A stretch of DNA of 64,000 nucleotides from Pseudomonadota bacterium (GCA_021793155.1 JAJYTF010000005.1:68203-132202), one strand, 5' to 3'. Shown: positions 52,759 through 63,048, numbered from the stretch's first letter. Numbers and translations: made by a program. Notes: generated from the letters alone by a model not told the origin.

Positions 52759-53977
52759 GTAGACCGATCAGGCCGCCGACCACCGTACCGTTGATGCGAA
52801 TATATTGCACATCCCGGCCCACCTGCAGCTCCAGCTTCGCCACCAGGGTCCGGGTGTCCCAGCTGCGCACGACCCCGGCCATGAACGCGCCGATGCGCTG
52901 GCGGTTGGGCACGACGATGTGCAGGATGGCCCGATTGACCCAGGAATTCACCACGTCGCGCAGGGTCTCATCCTCGTGCAGCCGCGCACCGAAGCCCAAC
53001 AGAGCCCCGGTCAGTGCGCGCTCGATGCGGTCACCGCCGGCCAAGTCGGCCAATGCGACCCGTTTCGCCTCCAGCCAAAGAGACTCAATATAGACTTGCA
53101 CGTCCGGATGGCTGACCAGTTCCTCTTTCAGCGCCTCGGCGCGGGCTTGGCTCTCCGGCGAATTGGCCAAGCGATCGATCAGGGCGGCGACGCCTAGCTG
53201 GAACTCCAGACGCCAGGGATGATCGGGTGAGCGCATCTCGTCCAGGGTCTCCAGGGCTCCCACAACGATCCGCTTGGCGAGCTTGGCGTCCAGCCAGTCG
53301 GGAACCCACCAGCCCGACTTGTCGCTGATCTTCTGGTGGATCACTTCCTGGTTCTCCAGGATGAAGCGGCGAGCGACGTCGAGGCCGATATCGAACAGCG
53401 CGAAATGTTGGCCGCCGGCCACCAGGATAGTGAGGATGCGGGCCATCAGCGGCGCGGCGGCGATGCCGCGCAGCCGTTCGACCGCTGCCTCCCGCAGCAT
53501 GCGTCGCACCGGCTCGTCCTGCATCGCGGCGACCAGGGGCGGCACGGCGGCCACCACCCTTCGCGCGACGAAACGGGCGTTGGATTCCTCGTCCAGCCAG
53601 CGGCCCAGGCGCCCGGCGACGTCCATGGCTTTCACCTTGGGCAGCAGCACTTCGGGACTGAGGAAGTTGTTGGTGACGAAGCCGCCCAGCGACTCGCCGA
53701 TTCGGTCCTTGTTGCGGGGAATGATGGCGGTGTGGGGAATCGGCAGGCCGAAAGGATGGCGGAACAGGGCGGTGACGGCGAACCAATCGGCGAACCCGCC
53801 GACCATCGCCGCCTCGGCGAAGGCCCGCAGAAACGACAACCAGGCATACTGCCGCTCGCCCAGCAGGGCCAGCAGGAAGACCGCGAACATCAGGACCAGC
53901 AGCCCGGTGGCGGTCAGCCGCATCCGGCGCAAGGCTACGGCCCGTTGCGTATCGTCGACGATGGCGATGGCTCTCAC
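52727..53977 (-). CDS. DUF445 membrane-associated protein
   Basis: 416 residues from a GTG at 53977. The DUF445 hallmark is FAEAAMVGGFADWFAVTALFRHPFGLPIPHTAIIPRNKDRIGESLG, preceded by one hydrophobic segment, and a C-terminal hydrophobic end VVGGLIGLLIHSLAVLVG. The function is unknown in bacteria (YjiN-like). It overlaps the MaoC-like gene at its 3' end. Confidence 0.88.
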   Translation of the reverse strand: MRAIAIVDDTQRAVALRRMRLTATGLLVLMFAVFLLALLGERQYAWLSFLRAFAEAAMVGGFADWFAVTALFRHPFGLPIPHTAIIPRNKDRIGESLGGFVTNNFLSPEVLLPKVKAMDVAGRLGRWLDEESNARFVARRVVAAVPPLVAAMQDEPVRRMLREAAVERLRGIAAAPLMARILTILVAGGQHFALFDIGLDVARRFILENQEVIHQKISDKSGWWVPDWLDAKLAKRIVVGALETLDEMRSPDHPWRLEFQLGVAALIDRLANSPESQARAEALKEELVSHPDVQVYIESLWLEAKRVALADLAGGDRIERALTGALLGFGARLHEDETLRDVVNSWVNRAILHIVVPNRQRIGAFMAGVVRSWDTRTLVAKLELQVGRDVQYIRINGTVVGGLIGLLIHSLAVLVG

Positions 53978-54046
53978 CTCTGTACTTCAGGAGGATGCAA
54001 CCCCATGTAAGGCCCACAAAGGCGCAAGTCCAATGGGGAAAGATGC

Positions 54047-55204
54047 ATGCCCGACGGAAGCGAAGGGATCACCGTCCGCAGTGTCGGTGGGGTCAACCGC
54101 ATTGCGGCGGAGGCCTGGGACGCGTGCGCCGGCCCCGACAATCCGTTCTGCTCCCATGCCTTTCTGCTGGCCCTTGAAGAATCGGCCTCGGCTAATGCCC
54201 AGACCGGCTGGTCGCCATGCCATCTGGTGGCGGAAGACGCTGCGGGCCGGCTTCTCGCCTGCGCCCCGCTCTACCTGAAAAGCCACTCCTTCGGGGAATA
54301 TGTGTTCGACTGGGCCTGGGCCGACACCTATCAGCGGAATGGCCGAGCCTATTACCCCAAGTTGCAGTGCGCCATCCCCTTCACGCCAGTGACTGGTCCC
54401 AGGCTGCTGATCCGCCCGGAGGTAGCGCAACGCGGCCTGGAACTCGCCCTCGCCGACCGGATGGTCGAACTGCTGGAGAAGGCGGGCCTATCCTCGGCCC
54501 ATGTCACCTTTCCCACTCAGACGGAAGCCAAGGCCCTGGCCGGGCGGGGCTGGCTCCTGCGCATGGGCGAGCAATACCATTGGACGAACCAGGGATACGG
54601 CAGCTTCGACGAGTTCCTGTCCGCCCTGTCATCGCGCAAGCGCAAGACCATCCGCAAGGAGCGCGAGCGGGCCGCCGCGCTGGGCGTGACCATCCGCAGC
54701 CTCGCCGGCGGCGACCTCAAGGCAGGGCATTGGGATGCCTTCTATCGGTTCTACTTGAGCACCATCGAGAAGAAATGGGGCCGCGCCTATCTGACGCGCG
54801 ATTTCTTCGCCCGTCTGCATGCGGCGCTGGGCGAGCGGGTCGTGCTGATCATGGCGGAACGGGACGGGAATTGGGTGGCCGGGGCGCTCAACCTGGCCGG
54901 CGGTGATACGCTTTACGGCCGCAACTGGGGGGCCGAGGGCGATTTCCGCTTCCTGCATTTCGAGCTCTGCTACTATCGCGCCATCGACCACGCCATCGAG
55001 CACGGCTTCCAACGGGTGGAAGCGGGGGCACAAGGCGAACACAAGATCAGCCGCGGCTACTTACCGACGCCCACCTGGAGCGCCCATTGGATCCGCGATC
55101 CGGCATTCCGCCGCGCCATTGCCGGCTATCTTGAACGGGAACGCCTGATGGTGGAGGAATGCATGGCCGACGCGGCGGAACTGGCGCCCTACCGGCACGA
55201 TTGA
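54047..55204 (+). CDS. FemAB-like GNAT protein (DUF482)
   Basis: 385 residues. The DUF482/FemAB-like pattern is PFCSHAFLLALEESASANAQTGWSPCHL, YVFDWAWADTY, and SSRKRKTIRKERERAAALG. The C-terminal GNAT-like half is RVEAGAQGEHKISRGYLPTPTWSAHWI. Probably an aminoacyl or acyl transferase acting on an envelope or amino-acid substrate. Upstream is DUF445 on the other strand. Confidence 0.85.
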   Translation: MPDGSEGITVRSVGGVNRIAAEAWDACAGPDNPFCSHAFLLALEESASANAQTGWSPCHLVAEDAAGRLLACAPLYLKSHSFGEYVFDWAWADTYQRNGRAYYPKLQCAIPFTPVTGPRLLIRPEVAQRGLELALADRMVELLEKAGLSSAHVTFPTQTEAKALAGRGWLLRMGEQYHWTNQGYGSFDEFLSALSSRKRKTIRKERERAAALGVTIRSLAGGDLKAGHWDAFYRFYLSTIEKKWGRAYLTRDFFARLHAALGERVVLIMAERDGNWVAGALNLAGGDTLYGRNWGAEGDFRFLHFELCYYRAIDHAIEHGFQRVEAGAQGEHKISRGYLPTPTWSAHWIRDPAFRRAIAGYLERERLMVEECMADAAELAPYRHD

Positions 55205-55208
55205 CGAT

Positions 55209-55883
55209 TTAGCTGACCATTCTCCCGTCCACCAGATGGACTTGGCGATCGGTCATCGCCGCCAGTTCCTTGTCGTGGGTCACCACGACCACTGTCCGGC
55301 CTTCGCCATGGGCCAGGTCCTTCAGTATGCCGAAGGCCTGATGGGCCGAGGCGGTATCCAGGTTGCCGGTCGGCTCGTCGGCCAGAATGATCGATGGGTC
55401 ATTGGCCAGCGCCCGGGCGATTGCCACCCGCTGGCGCTGCCCGCCCGACAGCTGGTCGGGCCGCTTGTGCATGTGCTCGGCCAGGCCCAGCGCCGTCAAG
55501 AGGGCTTCCCCCCGACGGCGCATCTCCCGCTCGGTCGCGTCGCCCTTCTTCTTCATCGGTATCTGGACGTTCATCAGCACGGTGAATTCGGGCAACAGGA
55601 AGTGGAACTGGAAGACGAAGCCCAGCTTGAGCAGGCGCAGCCGCGACAGGGCTTCGGCCGACAACCGGCCGGTATCTTCGCCGCCAACCAGTACCTGCCC
55701 GGCAGTGGGCCGGTCGAGCAGGCCGAGCAGATAGAGCAGAGACGACTTCCCCGACCCCGACGGACCGGAGATGGCGACGAACTCGCCCCTGCCTGCGGTG
55801 AAATCGACTTCGTCCACCAGCGTCACCGGCACCTCGCCGGGCAATCGACGGGTCAGGCGGCGGGCCTCGATCACCGCGTTCAT
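55209..55883 (-). CDS. ABC transporter ATP-binding protein (LolD/MacB-like)
   Basis: 224 residues. Walker [11 protein letters not shown]-loop [18 protein letters not shown], signature LSGGQRQR, Walker [13 protein letters not shown]. This is the MacB/LolD class. The stop is 5 bases from the FemAB-like stop on the other strand. Its start overlaps the permease 3' end. Confidence 0.9.
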   Translation of the reverse strand: MNAVIEARRLTRRLPGEVPVTLVDEVDFTAGRGEFVAISGPSGSGKSSLLYLLGLLDRPTAGQVLVGGEDTGRLSAEALSRLRLLKLGFVFQFHFLLPEFTVLMNVQIPMKKKGDATEREMRRRGEALLTALGLAEHMHKRPDQLSGGQRQRVAIARALANDPSIILADEPTGNLDTASAHQAFGILKDLAHGEGRTVVVVTHDKELAAMTDRQVHLVDGRMVS

Positions 55884-57124
55884 CCGCCGCCCCGCAGGAT
55901 GTCGACGGGATTGAGGCGCGCCGCCCTCCGCGCCGGCAGCCAGGCGGCGAAGGTCGCGGTGGCCGTCGCGATGGCCCCCGAGATCAGATAATGCTTGGGT
56001 GTGCGGTACAGGATGAAGCCCTGTACCTTGACGAATCCTTCCATCTTGAAATGGAACGAGCCCATCAGGGCGATCAGCCCATAGCCGATCAGCCAGCCGA
56101 CCAGCGTGCCGATGACGCCGACGACGAAACCTTCGAGCACGAAGATGTTACGAATGTCCGCCTCGCTGAAACCCATGGATTTCAGAATGGCGATGTCGCG
56201 GGTCTTTTCGTAGACGACGGTGGAAATGACGTTGAAGATGCCGAAGCTGGCGACGATCAGGATGGCGCCGACCGTCGAATACATGATGCCGTTCTGGATG
56301 ACGAACAGGCCCAGCACGTTGCGCGACGCCTCTTCCCAGGATTCCGCCCGGTAGCCGAAGCGGGATTCGATGCGGTGCGCCAGATCCGATGCCGTGGTGA
56401 CCTCGTCCAGCTTGAGGCGGATGCGGTTGATGACATTGGGCCGATTCTGCAGGATCTGGGCCTTCTTCAACAGGGTGTAGGTGTCGAAGTTGTCAGTGGC
56501 GACGATGCCCGTGGCGAAAAGGCCGACCACCGTCATCTTCAGGGCCACGCCCTCCGGCGACACCGCCGAGATGGTGTCCCCCAGCCTGACACCCGCCTTG
56601 TCCGCCACCCCCTGCCCCAGAATGATGGCGTTTGGCGCAGTGCGCAGCGCAAGAAGCGAACCGGCGGTCAGATCCTTTTCCAGCGTGCCGACGAAGCGTT
56701 CGTTCTCCGGTTCGATACCGGTGATACTGGCCGCCACGTCCTTCGCGCCGAACCGCAACAGCACTTGGCCGGTCAATACCGGCGACACCCTGACGCCCGG
56801 AAATTCGCGCAAGGAGTCGACGATGGCCCTGGCGTTACGGATGCCACGCACCTCGTCTATGGGTTTGAGGTCGCGCAGTTCGACGGCACCACTGGCAAAG
56901 GCCTCTTCCGCGGGCTGAGGCAACGGGGTGCGAAACTCGTCCTTGATGGTGATATGCGGCTGCACATCGATCACCCTGGCGACGAAATCCCGCTGGAAGC
57001 CCTGCATCATGGCGGCGATGCCGATGAAGAAGCCGACCCCCAGCGCCGCCCCCAGTACCGATACCAGGGTCTGCCGGCGGCGGACGCGCAAATGGGACAG
57101 GGCGAATTCCAGCGCCAGCGGCAT
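55880..57124 (-). CDS. ABC exporter permease (FtsX/MacB-type)
   Basis: 414 residues. Four-helix FtsX/MacB_PCD topology: TM1 LGAALGVGFFIGIAAMMQ, a large periplasmic domain (about 45-270), then three C-terminal TMs, including IMYSTVGAILIVASFGIFNVISTVVYEKTRDIAILKSMG and VGVIGTLVGWLIGYGLIALM. It works with the preceding ATPase and HlyD-like adaptor. Substrate may be a lipid, peptide or drug. Confidence 0.9.
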   Translation of the reverse strand: MPLALEFALSHLRVRRRQTLVSVLGAALGVGFFIGIAAMMQGFQRDFVARVIDVQPHITIKDEFRTPLPQPAEEAFASGAVELRDLKPIDEVRGIRNARAIVDSLREFPGVRVSPVLTGQVLLRFGAKDVAASITGIEPENERFVGTLEKDLTAGSLLALRTAPNAIILGQGVADKAGVRLGDTISAVSPEGVALKMTVVGLFATGIVATDNFDTYTLLKKAQILQNRPNVINRIRLKLDEVTTASDLAHRIESRFGYRAESWEEASRNVLGLFVIQNGIMYSTVGAILIVASFGIFNVISTVVYEKTRDIAILKSMGFSEADIRNIFVLEGFVVGVIGTLVGWLIGYGLIALMGSFHFKMEGFVKVQGFILYRTPKHYLISGAIATATATFAAWLPARRAARLNPVDILRGGG

Positions 57125-57125
57125 G

Positions 57126-58142
57126 TCACGGGGCCTTGCCGACCCGCACCCGCTGGCCGTCGCTCAGGCTGCTTGGCGGGTTGCTCAGAACCATGGCATC
57201 GTCGGCCAGGCCCCCGACCACCTGCAAGCGATCACGGCCGCGAATTCCCAACGCCACCGCCTGGGCATGCACCCGCCCCTCGCCATCCAGCGTCCACACC
57301 TTGCCGTCCACTACGGCTGCGGAGGGAAGGAGCAACGCCCCGGGAACCTCGCGGGTAATGATGTTGACTTCGGTGGTCATGCCGAGCTGTACCGGCGTAT
57401 CCGCAGGCAGGCCGATGCGGACCCGGAAGCTCTTCGTCAACGAATCGCCTTTCGGCGTGATGGACGAGACGGCTCCTTCCAGAACCCGCCCCGGAAAGGC
57501 ATCGGCCTTCACCAGGACTCTCTGGCCCGGCCTGACCAGCGGAATGTCCTCTTCATCCACGTCGGCGGTGATGCGCAACGGACGCGGCTGCCCCACCCAA
57601 AACAGCACCTGGTTCTTGTCCACCGCCTCACCGACCTCGCCGTCACGACGCAGAACCATCCCATCGATCGGCGCGGTGATGGTCAAATCGGAAATCCGCT
57701 GCTGCTGAGCGGCGACGGTGTATTGCGCCTGCCGATATTCGCTTTCGGCCTTTTCCCGGGCCTCGTGGCTGGCAAAGCCGCGGGAAAGCCCTAATTCCTG
57801 GCGACCCACTTCCGCTCGCCAATAGTGTTCCTTGGCCTCCAGCTCGGCCAAATGGGCCCTGGCCTCCCGATCGTCGAGGCGAAGGAGGGCCTGTCCCTGC
57901 CTGACCTCCTGCCCTTCGTCGGCGAGCAAGCCGGCGATACGCCCGGCAACGACCGGCGCGACCTTGGCCCATGTCTCGGCCTCGACCACGCCCGTCGCAT
58001 AGACCGCCTGGACGGCGGGCCCGCGGATCGGCTTGGCGGCGACCACTTCCGGCCCCTGCATTCCGCCAAAATAGGCTAATGCGGCGCCGGCGGCGCCCAG
58101 CAGGATGACAGCGAAGAGGACGGTGCGGCGGTGCGAAGACAT
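57126..58142 (-). CDS. Periplasmic adaptor (HlyD/RND MFP family)
   Basis: 338 residues from ATG 58142; a GTG at 58169 is an alternative. N-terminal anchor TVLFAVILLGAAGAALAYFGG. Typical lipoyl and coiled-coil region (GQALLRLDDREARAHLAELEAKEHYWRAEVGR), then KNQVLFWVGQPRPLRITADVDEEDIPLVRPGQRVLVKADAFPGR (beta-barrel). Adaptor of a MacAB-type exporter; no outer-membrane TolC-like gene is nearby. Confidence 0.88.
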   Translation of the reverse strand: MSSHRRTVLFAVILLGAAGAALAYFGGMQGPEVVAAKPIRGPAVQAVYATGVVEAETWAKVAPVVAGRIAGLLADEGQEVRQGQALLRLDDREARAHLAELEAKEHYWRAEVGRQELGLSRGFASHEAREKAESEYRQAQYTVAAQQQRISDLTITAPIDGMVLRRDGEVGEAVDKNQVLFWVGQPRPLRITADVDEEDIPLVRPGQRVLVKADAFPGRVLEGAVSSITPKGDSLTKSFRVRIGLPADTPVQLGMTTEVNIITREVPGALLLPSAAVVDGKVWTLDGEGRVHAQAVALGIRGRDRLQVVGGLADDAMVLSNPPSSLSDGQRVRVGKAP

Positions 58143-58224
58143 GTCGCCGCTGAGGATATATCGGGTCACCCCAACTGAAAATGCGCGAGAGCAACTTCCA
58201 CATCATTCTGAAGCGGGAAACGCT

Positions 58225-58944
58225 TCAAAGCCCCAGATAAGCCGTGCGGATCTCGGCATGCTCCGCCACCTGCCGGGCCGGCCCCTCGGTAAAGATCCGG
58301 CCTTCGGCCAGGACATAGGCGTAGTCCGACAGCGCCAGCGACAGATGGACGTTCTGCTCGACCAGCAGGATCGTGGTCCCGCTGTCCTTCAGTTGCTTCA
58401 AGGTCGAGAACAACTGCTGGGCCAGCAGCGGAGACAGCCCAAGGGACAGTTCGTCGATCATCAGGACCGCGGGTTCAGCCATCAGCCCTCGTCCGACCGC
58501 CAGCATCTGCTGCTCGCCGCCCGAGAAGGTGCTGGCCTTCTGGCTGCGGCGCTCCTGAAGCCGGGGGAACAGGGTGAACACCCGTTCCAGATTGCGTGCC
58601 ATGTGTCGTCGGCCGCGCGGGGCGAAGGCGCCCATCTCCAGGTTTTCCATCACTGTCATGTCGGGGAACAGCTGCCGCCCCTCGGGCACCAGCACCAGGC
58701 CGCGCCGCGTCCGACCGTAGGCCGGAAGCCGGGTGATATCCTCCCCCTCCAGCAGGATGCGCCCCGCCCGCCCCCGGATCAGGCCGCTGACGGCACGCAA
58801 GGTTGTGGTCTTGCCGGCGCCGTTGGCGCCGACAATGGTGGTCACCCGGCCCTGGGCCACACGTAGGGAAAGCCCCCACAGCACCTGGACTTCGCCGTAG
58901 CCGGCTTCCAGCTGCTGAATCTCCAGGATGGCCTCGCCGCCCAT
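58225..58944 (-). CDS. livF: Branched-chain amino acid-type ABC ATPase LivF
   Basis: 239 residues. Walker A GANGAGKTT, signature FSGGEQQML, Walker B VLMIDELSLGLSP (note E-L-S rather than E-P-S). LivF class, last gene of livKHMGF, 1 base after livG. Confidence 0.9.
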   Translation of the reverse strand: MGGEAILEIQQLEAGYGEVQVLWGLSLRVAQGRVTTIVGANGAGKTTTLRAVSGLIRGRAGRILLEGEDITRLPAYGRTRRGLVLVPEGRQLFPDMTVMENLEMGAFAPRGRRHMARNLERVFTLFPRLQERRSQKASTFSGGEQQMLAVGRGLMAEPAVLMIDELSLGLSPLLAQQLFSTLKQLKDSGTTILLVEQNVHLSLALSDYAYVLAEGRIFTEGPARQVAEHAEIRTAYLGL

Positions 58945-58945
58945 A

Positions 58946-59698
58946 TCAGCCGTTCTCCATCAGCTTGCGGGCGATATCGGGATCGCCGAGATAGGCCTCG
59001 ACGACGGCCGGATCCTCCGCCACCTCGCGCGGTGTCCCCTCCGCGAGCTTGGCCCCGAAATTCAGCACCATGACGCGGTCCGACAGGCTCATGATGGCCT
59101 GCATCAGATGTTCGATCATCAGGATGGCGATACCCCGGCCGCGGATCGCCTTGAACACGTCGATCATGCGGGCGACCTCGGTGGGGTTGAGGCCTGCCAG
59201 TACCTCGTCCAGCAGCAGCAACCTGGGCCGTGCGCACAGCGCCCGGGCCACCTCCAACCGCTTCTTATGGGCGATGGTCAAATGCTGGGCCAACGTGTCG
59301 GCCCGATCCGCCATCCCGACGAAGTCCAGAATCTCACGGGCCATGTCGCGCGCCCGAACCAGCGGCATGTCGTCGCGGCCAAAGCAGGCGCCGACAACAC
59401 AGTTCTCCAGCACGGTCATATCGTTCAGCGGACGGACGATCTGGTGGGTGCGGGCCAGCCCCTGGCGCACGACGCGATATGGCGCCCAGCCGGTGATGTC
59501 GGCGCCGCCGAACACCACCCGCCCGGTGTTGGGAGCCAGCACGCCATTGATCAGATTGAAGATGGTCGACTTGCCGGCGCCGTTGGGGCCAATCAGCCCG
59601 AAAATCTCGCCCTCGGCCACCGAGAACTCCACATCCTTGACCGCCGTCAGCCCGCCGAACTGACGGGACAAGCCGGTGACCTCGAGCAGCGCCGTCAT
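58946..59698 (-). CDS. livG: Branched-chain amino acid-type ABC ATPase LivG
   Basis: 250 residues. Walker A GPNGAGKST, Q-loop THQIVRPLNDMTVLEN, Walker B LLLLDEVLAGLNPTEV, and the family C-terminus REVAEDPAVVEAYLGDP. The LSGGQ motif is replaced by IAHKKRLEVARAL. Coupled to livM by overlap. Confidence 0.9.
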   Translation of the reverse strand: MTALLEVTGLSRQFGGLTAVKDVEFSVAEGEIFGLIGPNGAGKSTIFNLINGVLAPNTGRVVFGGADITGWAPYRVVRQGLARTHQIVRPLNDMTVLENCVVGACFGRDDMPLVRARDMAREILDFVGMADRADTLAQHLTIAHKKRLEVARALCARPRLLLLDEVLAGLNPTEVARMIDVFKAIRGRGIAILMIEHLMQAIMSLSDRVMVLNFGAKLAEGTPREVAEDPAVVEAYLGDPDIARKLMENG

Positions 59699-60654
59699 TC
59701 CAGTTTCCCCCGCAGCCTGGGCCAGCGCTGGGTCAGCCAGCCCATCAGCCCGCCGGGCACGAACAGCACGATTCCCAGAAGCAAGAGTCCGGCGACCACC
59801 AGATGGAAGTCGGAGAACAGCGGTGAAGTCAGCAAGTAGCCGCGGAGCTGCTCGTAAAGAAAGGCTCCCAGCGCCGCCCCGGCAACGCTGCCCTGCCCGC
59901 CCAGCATGAGCATGACAATCGCCTCGGTGGACAGCGTCAGGTCGAAGGCCTGGTCAGGCTGAATGACGCCGTTCTTGAAGAAGAACAGCGCGCCGGCCGC
60001 CGCCGGCAAAAAACCCGAGATGCTATAGATCGCGGCCTTGTAAGTGGCCGGATTGACGCCCAGCACCGCCGCGGCATCCTCGTCCTCGCGGATGGCGAAC
60101 AAGCCCAGGCCGAACTTTGAACTGCGGATGCGCCAACTCAGGAACAGCGACGCCGCCATGACCGCCACCACCAGGAAATAGACGATCCACAGTGCCTGCC
60201 TGGCGCCCCCCAGGGCCTGGTAAGCGGCCACAGACAGATAGATGCCGGTGGAACCGCCCCAGACATCGAGGTTCGAGACCAGGGCCTGCACCGCCTCGTT
60301 GATGCCGATGGTCGCCAGGGCGAAATAGGCGCCTCTCAGCCTCAAAATCCCAAGGCCGAACAGCAGGGCGACAACGCTGACCGCACAGCCCGCCGCGAGG
60401 ACCGCCACCACCAGCGGCCAGCCCTGCACGACGGTCAGCCAGACGCCGAAATAGCCGCCCAGCCCGAAAAAGACGATATTGCCGAAATTGACATATCCCG
60501 TATAGCCGATCATCAGGTTCAGGTTGGACGCCAGGATAATGGCCACGGCGGCAAGGAACAGGGTCTCGCGCAGGCCCACATCGCCGCCGATGGCGGGAAG
60601 GCCCGCGAACAGCGCCGTCACCGCCAGGATCAGCCAGAACATCGGGTGCCTCAT
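59695..60654 (-). CDS. livM: Branched-chain amino acid-type ABC permease LivM
   Basis: 319 residues from ATG 60654, which overlaps the livH stop in ATGA; the frame continues upstream into livH. LivM pattern: LNLMIGYTGYVNFGNIVFFGLGGYFG, then IGINEAVQALVSNLDVWGGSTGI and AEAIVMLMLGGQGSVAGAALGAFL-like core. Multi-pass inner membrane. Confidence 0.88.
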   Translation of the reverse strand: MRHPMFWLILAVTALFAGLPAIGGDVGLRETLFLAAVAIILASNLNLMIGYTGYVNFGNIVFFGLGGYFGVWLTVVQGWPLVVAVLAAGCAVSVVALLFGLGILRLRGAYFALATIGINEAVQALVSNLDVWGGSTGIYLSVAAYQALGGARQALWIVYFLVVAVMAASLFLSWRIRSSKFGLGLFAIREDEDAAAVLGVNPATYKAAIYSISGFLPAAAGALFFFKNGVIQPDQAFDLTLSTEAIVMLMLGGQGSVAGAALGAFLYEQLRGYLLTSPLFSDFHLVVAGLLLLGIVLFVPGGLMGWLTQRWPRLRGKLE

Positions 60655-61514
60655 CGCTCGGCCCTCCGGCCGAACAGGCCTTGGGGAAAGGCGATGAGGA
60701 TCAGCACGAACAGAACGAACTCGATGACGGGCGTCCAACTCACTGCGATGAACGGGGTGACGCCGCCCTCGATAAGGCCGAGCACCAGTCCGCCCAGCAG
60801 GGCACCGGCCGGGTTGCCCAAACCGCCCAGGACGGTGACGACGAAGCTCTTGAGCTGGTAGTCGTCACCCGACAAGACGGTGAAGGGGAACAAGGTGGCG
60901 ATCAGGCCGCCGGCCACCGCCGCCAGCCCGATGCCCAAGCCGAAGGCGATGGCCAGCACCTGATTCGATGGAATGCCCATCAGTTCGGCCGCCTGCCGGT
61001 TGCTGGCAACGGCTCGGATGGCCTTGCCGAGCCGGGTGAAGCGCATGAAGAGGTAAAGGGCACCGGCGATCATCACCGACGATATCGCCGCTAGGATATG
61101 AGCCCCGGTAAAGGTGAATCCGTGCCAGGTGATGCCCGGCACGGAAAACGCGACGTTGTAGGGGCTGGTGCTCCACACGGCGGTGCCGAGGCCGATCACC
61201 ACCATATTGACGGCGAACGTGGCCAGCAGGCTCATCAGCGGCGGCCGCCTGATGACCCGGTGGACCGCGACCCAATAGATCACCACCCCAAGGACGAAGC
61301 CGCCCGCCGCCACCGGCGCCAGAGCGGCGTAAGGGGTCAGTCCCAGATGCCCGAACAGAAGATAGAGCCCGAACATGCCGAGAGCGATCATCGCGCCGTG
61401 GGTAAGGTTGATGATGTCCATCACCCCCCAGATCAGGGTCAGTCCGATGGCGGCAAGGCCATAGACGGCGCCCACCAGGACGCCGTCCATCATCGAGGCG
61501 AGTACGCCGAACAT
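60651..61514 (-). CDS. livH: Branched-chain amino acid-type ABC permease LivH
   Basis: 287 residues. LivH pattern: VLVGAVYGLAAIGLTLIWGVMDIINLTHGAMIALGMF and AVASNRQAAELMGIPSNQVLAIAFGLGIGLAAVAG, then SFVVTVLGGLGNPAGALLGGLVLGLIEG. Partner of LivM. Confidence 0.9.
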   Translation of the reverse strand: MFGVLASMMDGVLVGAVYGLAAIGLTLIWGVMDIINLTHGAMIALGMFGLYLLFGHLGLTPYAALAPVAAGGFVLGVVIYWVAVHRVIRRPPLMSLLATFAVNMVVIGLGTAVWSTSPYNVAFSVPGITWHGFTFTGAHILAAISSVMIAGALYLFMRFTRLGKAIRAVASNRQAAELMGIPSNQVLAIAFGLGIGLAAVAGGLIATLFPFTVLSGDDYQLKSFVVTVLGGLGNPAGALLGGLVLGLIEGGVTPFIAVSWTPVIEFVLFVLILIAFPQGLFGRRAER

Positions 61515-61520
61515 GCCGGC

Positions 61521-62744
61521 CTAATGTAACGGATAAAGCAGCGGGGCGGTCTGCGCCGCGGCCGGCGAGACCACTTCCTTGACCAGTTGACCGTCCTTCT
61601 TCTGCCACTGCGCCAGCACCATCTCATGGCCGATCTGCAGGCCGTGGTTCTGCGCGTCGGTGGCGAATTTGACATGGCCGTAGAAGATCGTCGCATCGGT
61701 CGCGTTAAGGGCGTCGGTGACTTTGGCCGAGTCGAGGGAACCGGCCTTTTCGATGGCATGCTGCAGGATCAGCCCGGCCGCATAGCCGCCGGCGGCGTGA
61801 TAGCTGGCTTCGGCGCCGAATTTCTCCTTGAATGCCTTGCCGAACGCCGCACCGTCCGGACCGAAGTCTGGCTTGTAGGCGGCCGAGGGCTCCCATTGAG
61901 AAGGCACCGAGATGCCGATGGCGGCATCACCCAGGCTGGCGAACTGCGGGCTGTCGGGAGCGACCAGCAAGCAAACGAACTTCATCGGCGCCTTCTGGTC
62001 GTACATCTGCCGGGCCAGGGTGGCGCCGTCGGCGTAATGGCCGCCGCCCACCATCACATCGGCATTGGCCGATATCATCTTGTTGATGATCGGCCCGAAA
62101 TCGGTAGTTCCGGGAGCATAAGCCTCATCCAGTACCACCGGCTGGCCCAGGCGCTTCGCCTCTTCCTTCGCCGCCCCCGCCACAGCCTTGGAGAAGCCGT
62201 CGTCGGAGTAGGCCACGGCGACCTTCGCCTGCGGATTCTTCTGTTTGATCACGGCCATCGCCGAGGACAGGTAATGTGTCGCCGGCGTGTACATCTGGAA
62301 CAGGCCGTGGTTGCCCAGCTGATAAGTCTTGTCCTCAGCGGCGCCGGTCGTCAGCATCACCTTGCCGTATTGTTCGGAAATGATGGCGGCGGTTGCCGTA
62401 AGATTGGACGAGTATGGACTGAACAGGAAATCGGCATTGTCCTGCAGGATCAGTCGGCTGTACAGCTGCTGCACACGCTCGGATTTTGACTGGTCGTCAT
62501 AGGTGACAAATTTTACCTGATAGCTGGAGCTGCCGATTTTCAGGCCGCCGGCGGCATTGAGCTGATCGCGCCACAGCTCGAAGCCGTGCAACTGTGCCAG
62601 GGAATCGACATTGAGCGGACCGGTCTCGGAGACGGTGAAGCCGATGGTCAACGTGCCACCCGCGGCGGCGGCGGCTGTCGTTCCCATGGCGAAAATCGAT
62701 GAGGCCAGGACAACGGTAGCAAAGACTTTCCTCGCCGTGCGCAT
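61521..62744 (-). CDS. Amino acid/urea-type ABC substrate-binding protein
   Basis: 407 residues with signal peptide (VFATVVLASSIFAMGTTAAAAA). Peripla_BP_6 fold: LTIGFTVSETGPLNVDSLAQLHGFELWRDQLNAAGGLKIG, FSPYSSNLTATAAIISEQYGKVMLTTGAAE and GGHYADGATLARQM. First gene of the liv operon, 6 bases before livH. The ligand might be a branched-chain amino acid, amide or urea; not determined. Confidence 0.9.
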   Translation of the reverse strand: MRTARKVFATVVLASSIFAMGTTAAAAAGGTLTIGFTVSETGPLNVDSLAQLHGFELWRDQLNAAGGLKIGSSSYQVKFVTYDDQSKSERVQQLYSRLILQDNADFLFSPYSSNLTATAAIISEQYGKVMLTTGAAEDKTYQLGNHGLFQMYTPATHYLSSAMAVIKQKNPQAKVAVAYSDDGFSKAVAGAAKEEAKRLGQPVVLDEAYAPGTTDFGPIINKMISANADVMVGGGHYADGATLARQMYDQKAPMKFVCLLVAPDSPQFASLGDAAIGISVPSQWEPSAAYKPDFGPDGAAFGKAFKEKFGAEASYHAAGGYAAGLILQHAIEKAGSLDSAKVTDALNATDATIFYGHVKFATDAQNHGLQIGHEMVLAQWQKKDGQLVKEVVSPAAAQTAPLLYPLH

Positions 62745-63048
62745 TTTCTTACCCCCTATCCAGGTTAATTCTTAAACGGGGAGATTTCGCATTCTTCGAG
62801 GACAGGGTAACCCTGTTGTTGCCCGCTGGCAATCCGATGGGAACCTGTGATGGAAATCGGCTTGGGGGGCCGTCGGCGCTTGAGCATCGCCGTCAGGAAG
62901 ACCGCCAGACTGGTCTAACACGAAGCAGCAATGAGCGGAACCGGTCATCGCGCCCTCGGTAGCCGGGCGGGGTTATTCCTTACCCCTGGCTACGCGCCAA
63001 CGATGGCGGGAGCCATCGATGGGCCAGCGAAGTCTCGATCAGGTTCGC
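62745..63048. other. Gap between the liv operon and the hemerythrin gene
   Basis: About 300 bp. It should hold the liv promoter on the minus strand. A short CAGGG-TAA-CCCTG palindrome is visible near 62802. Nothing else is recognised. Confidence 0.4.
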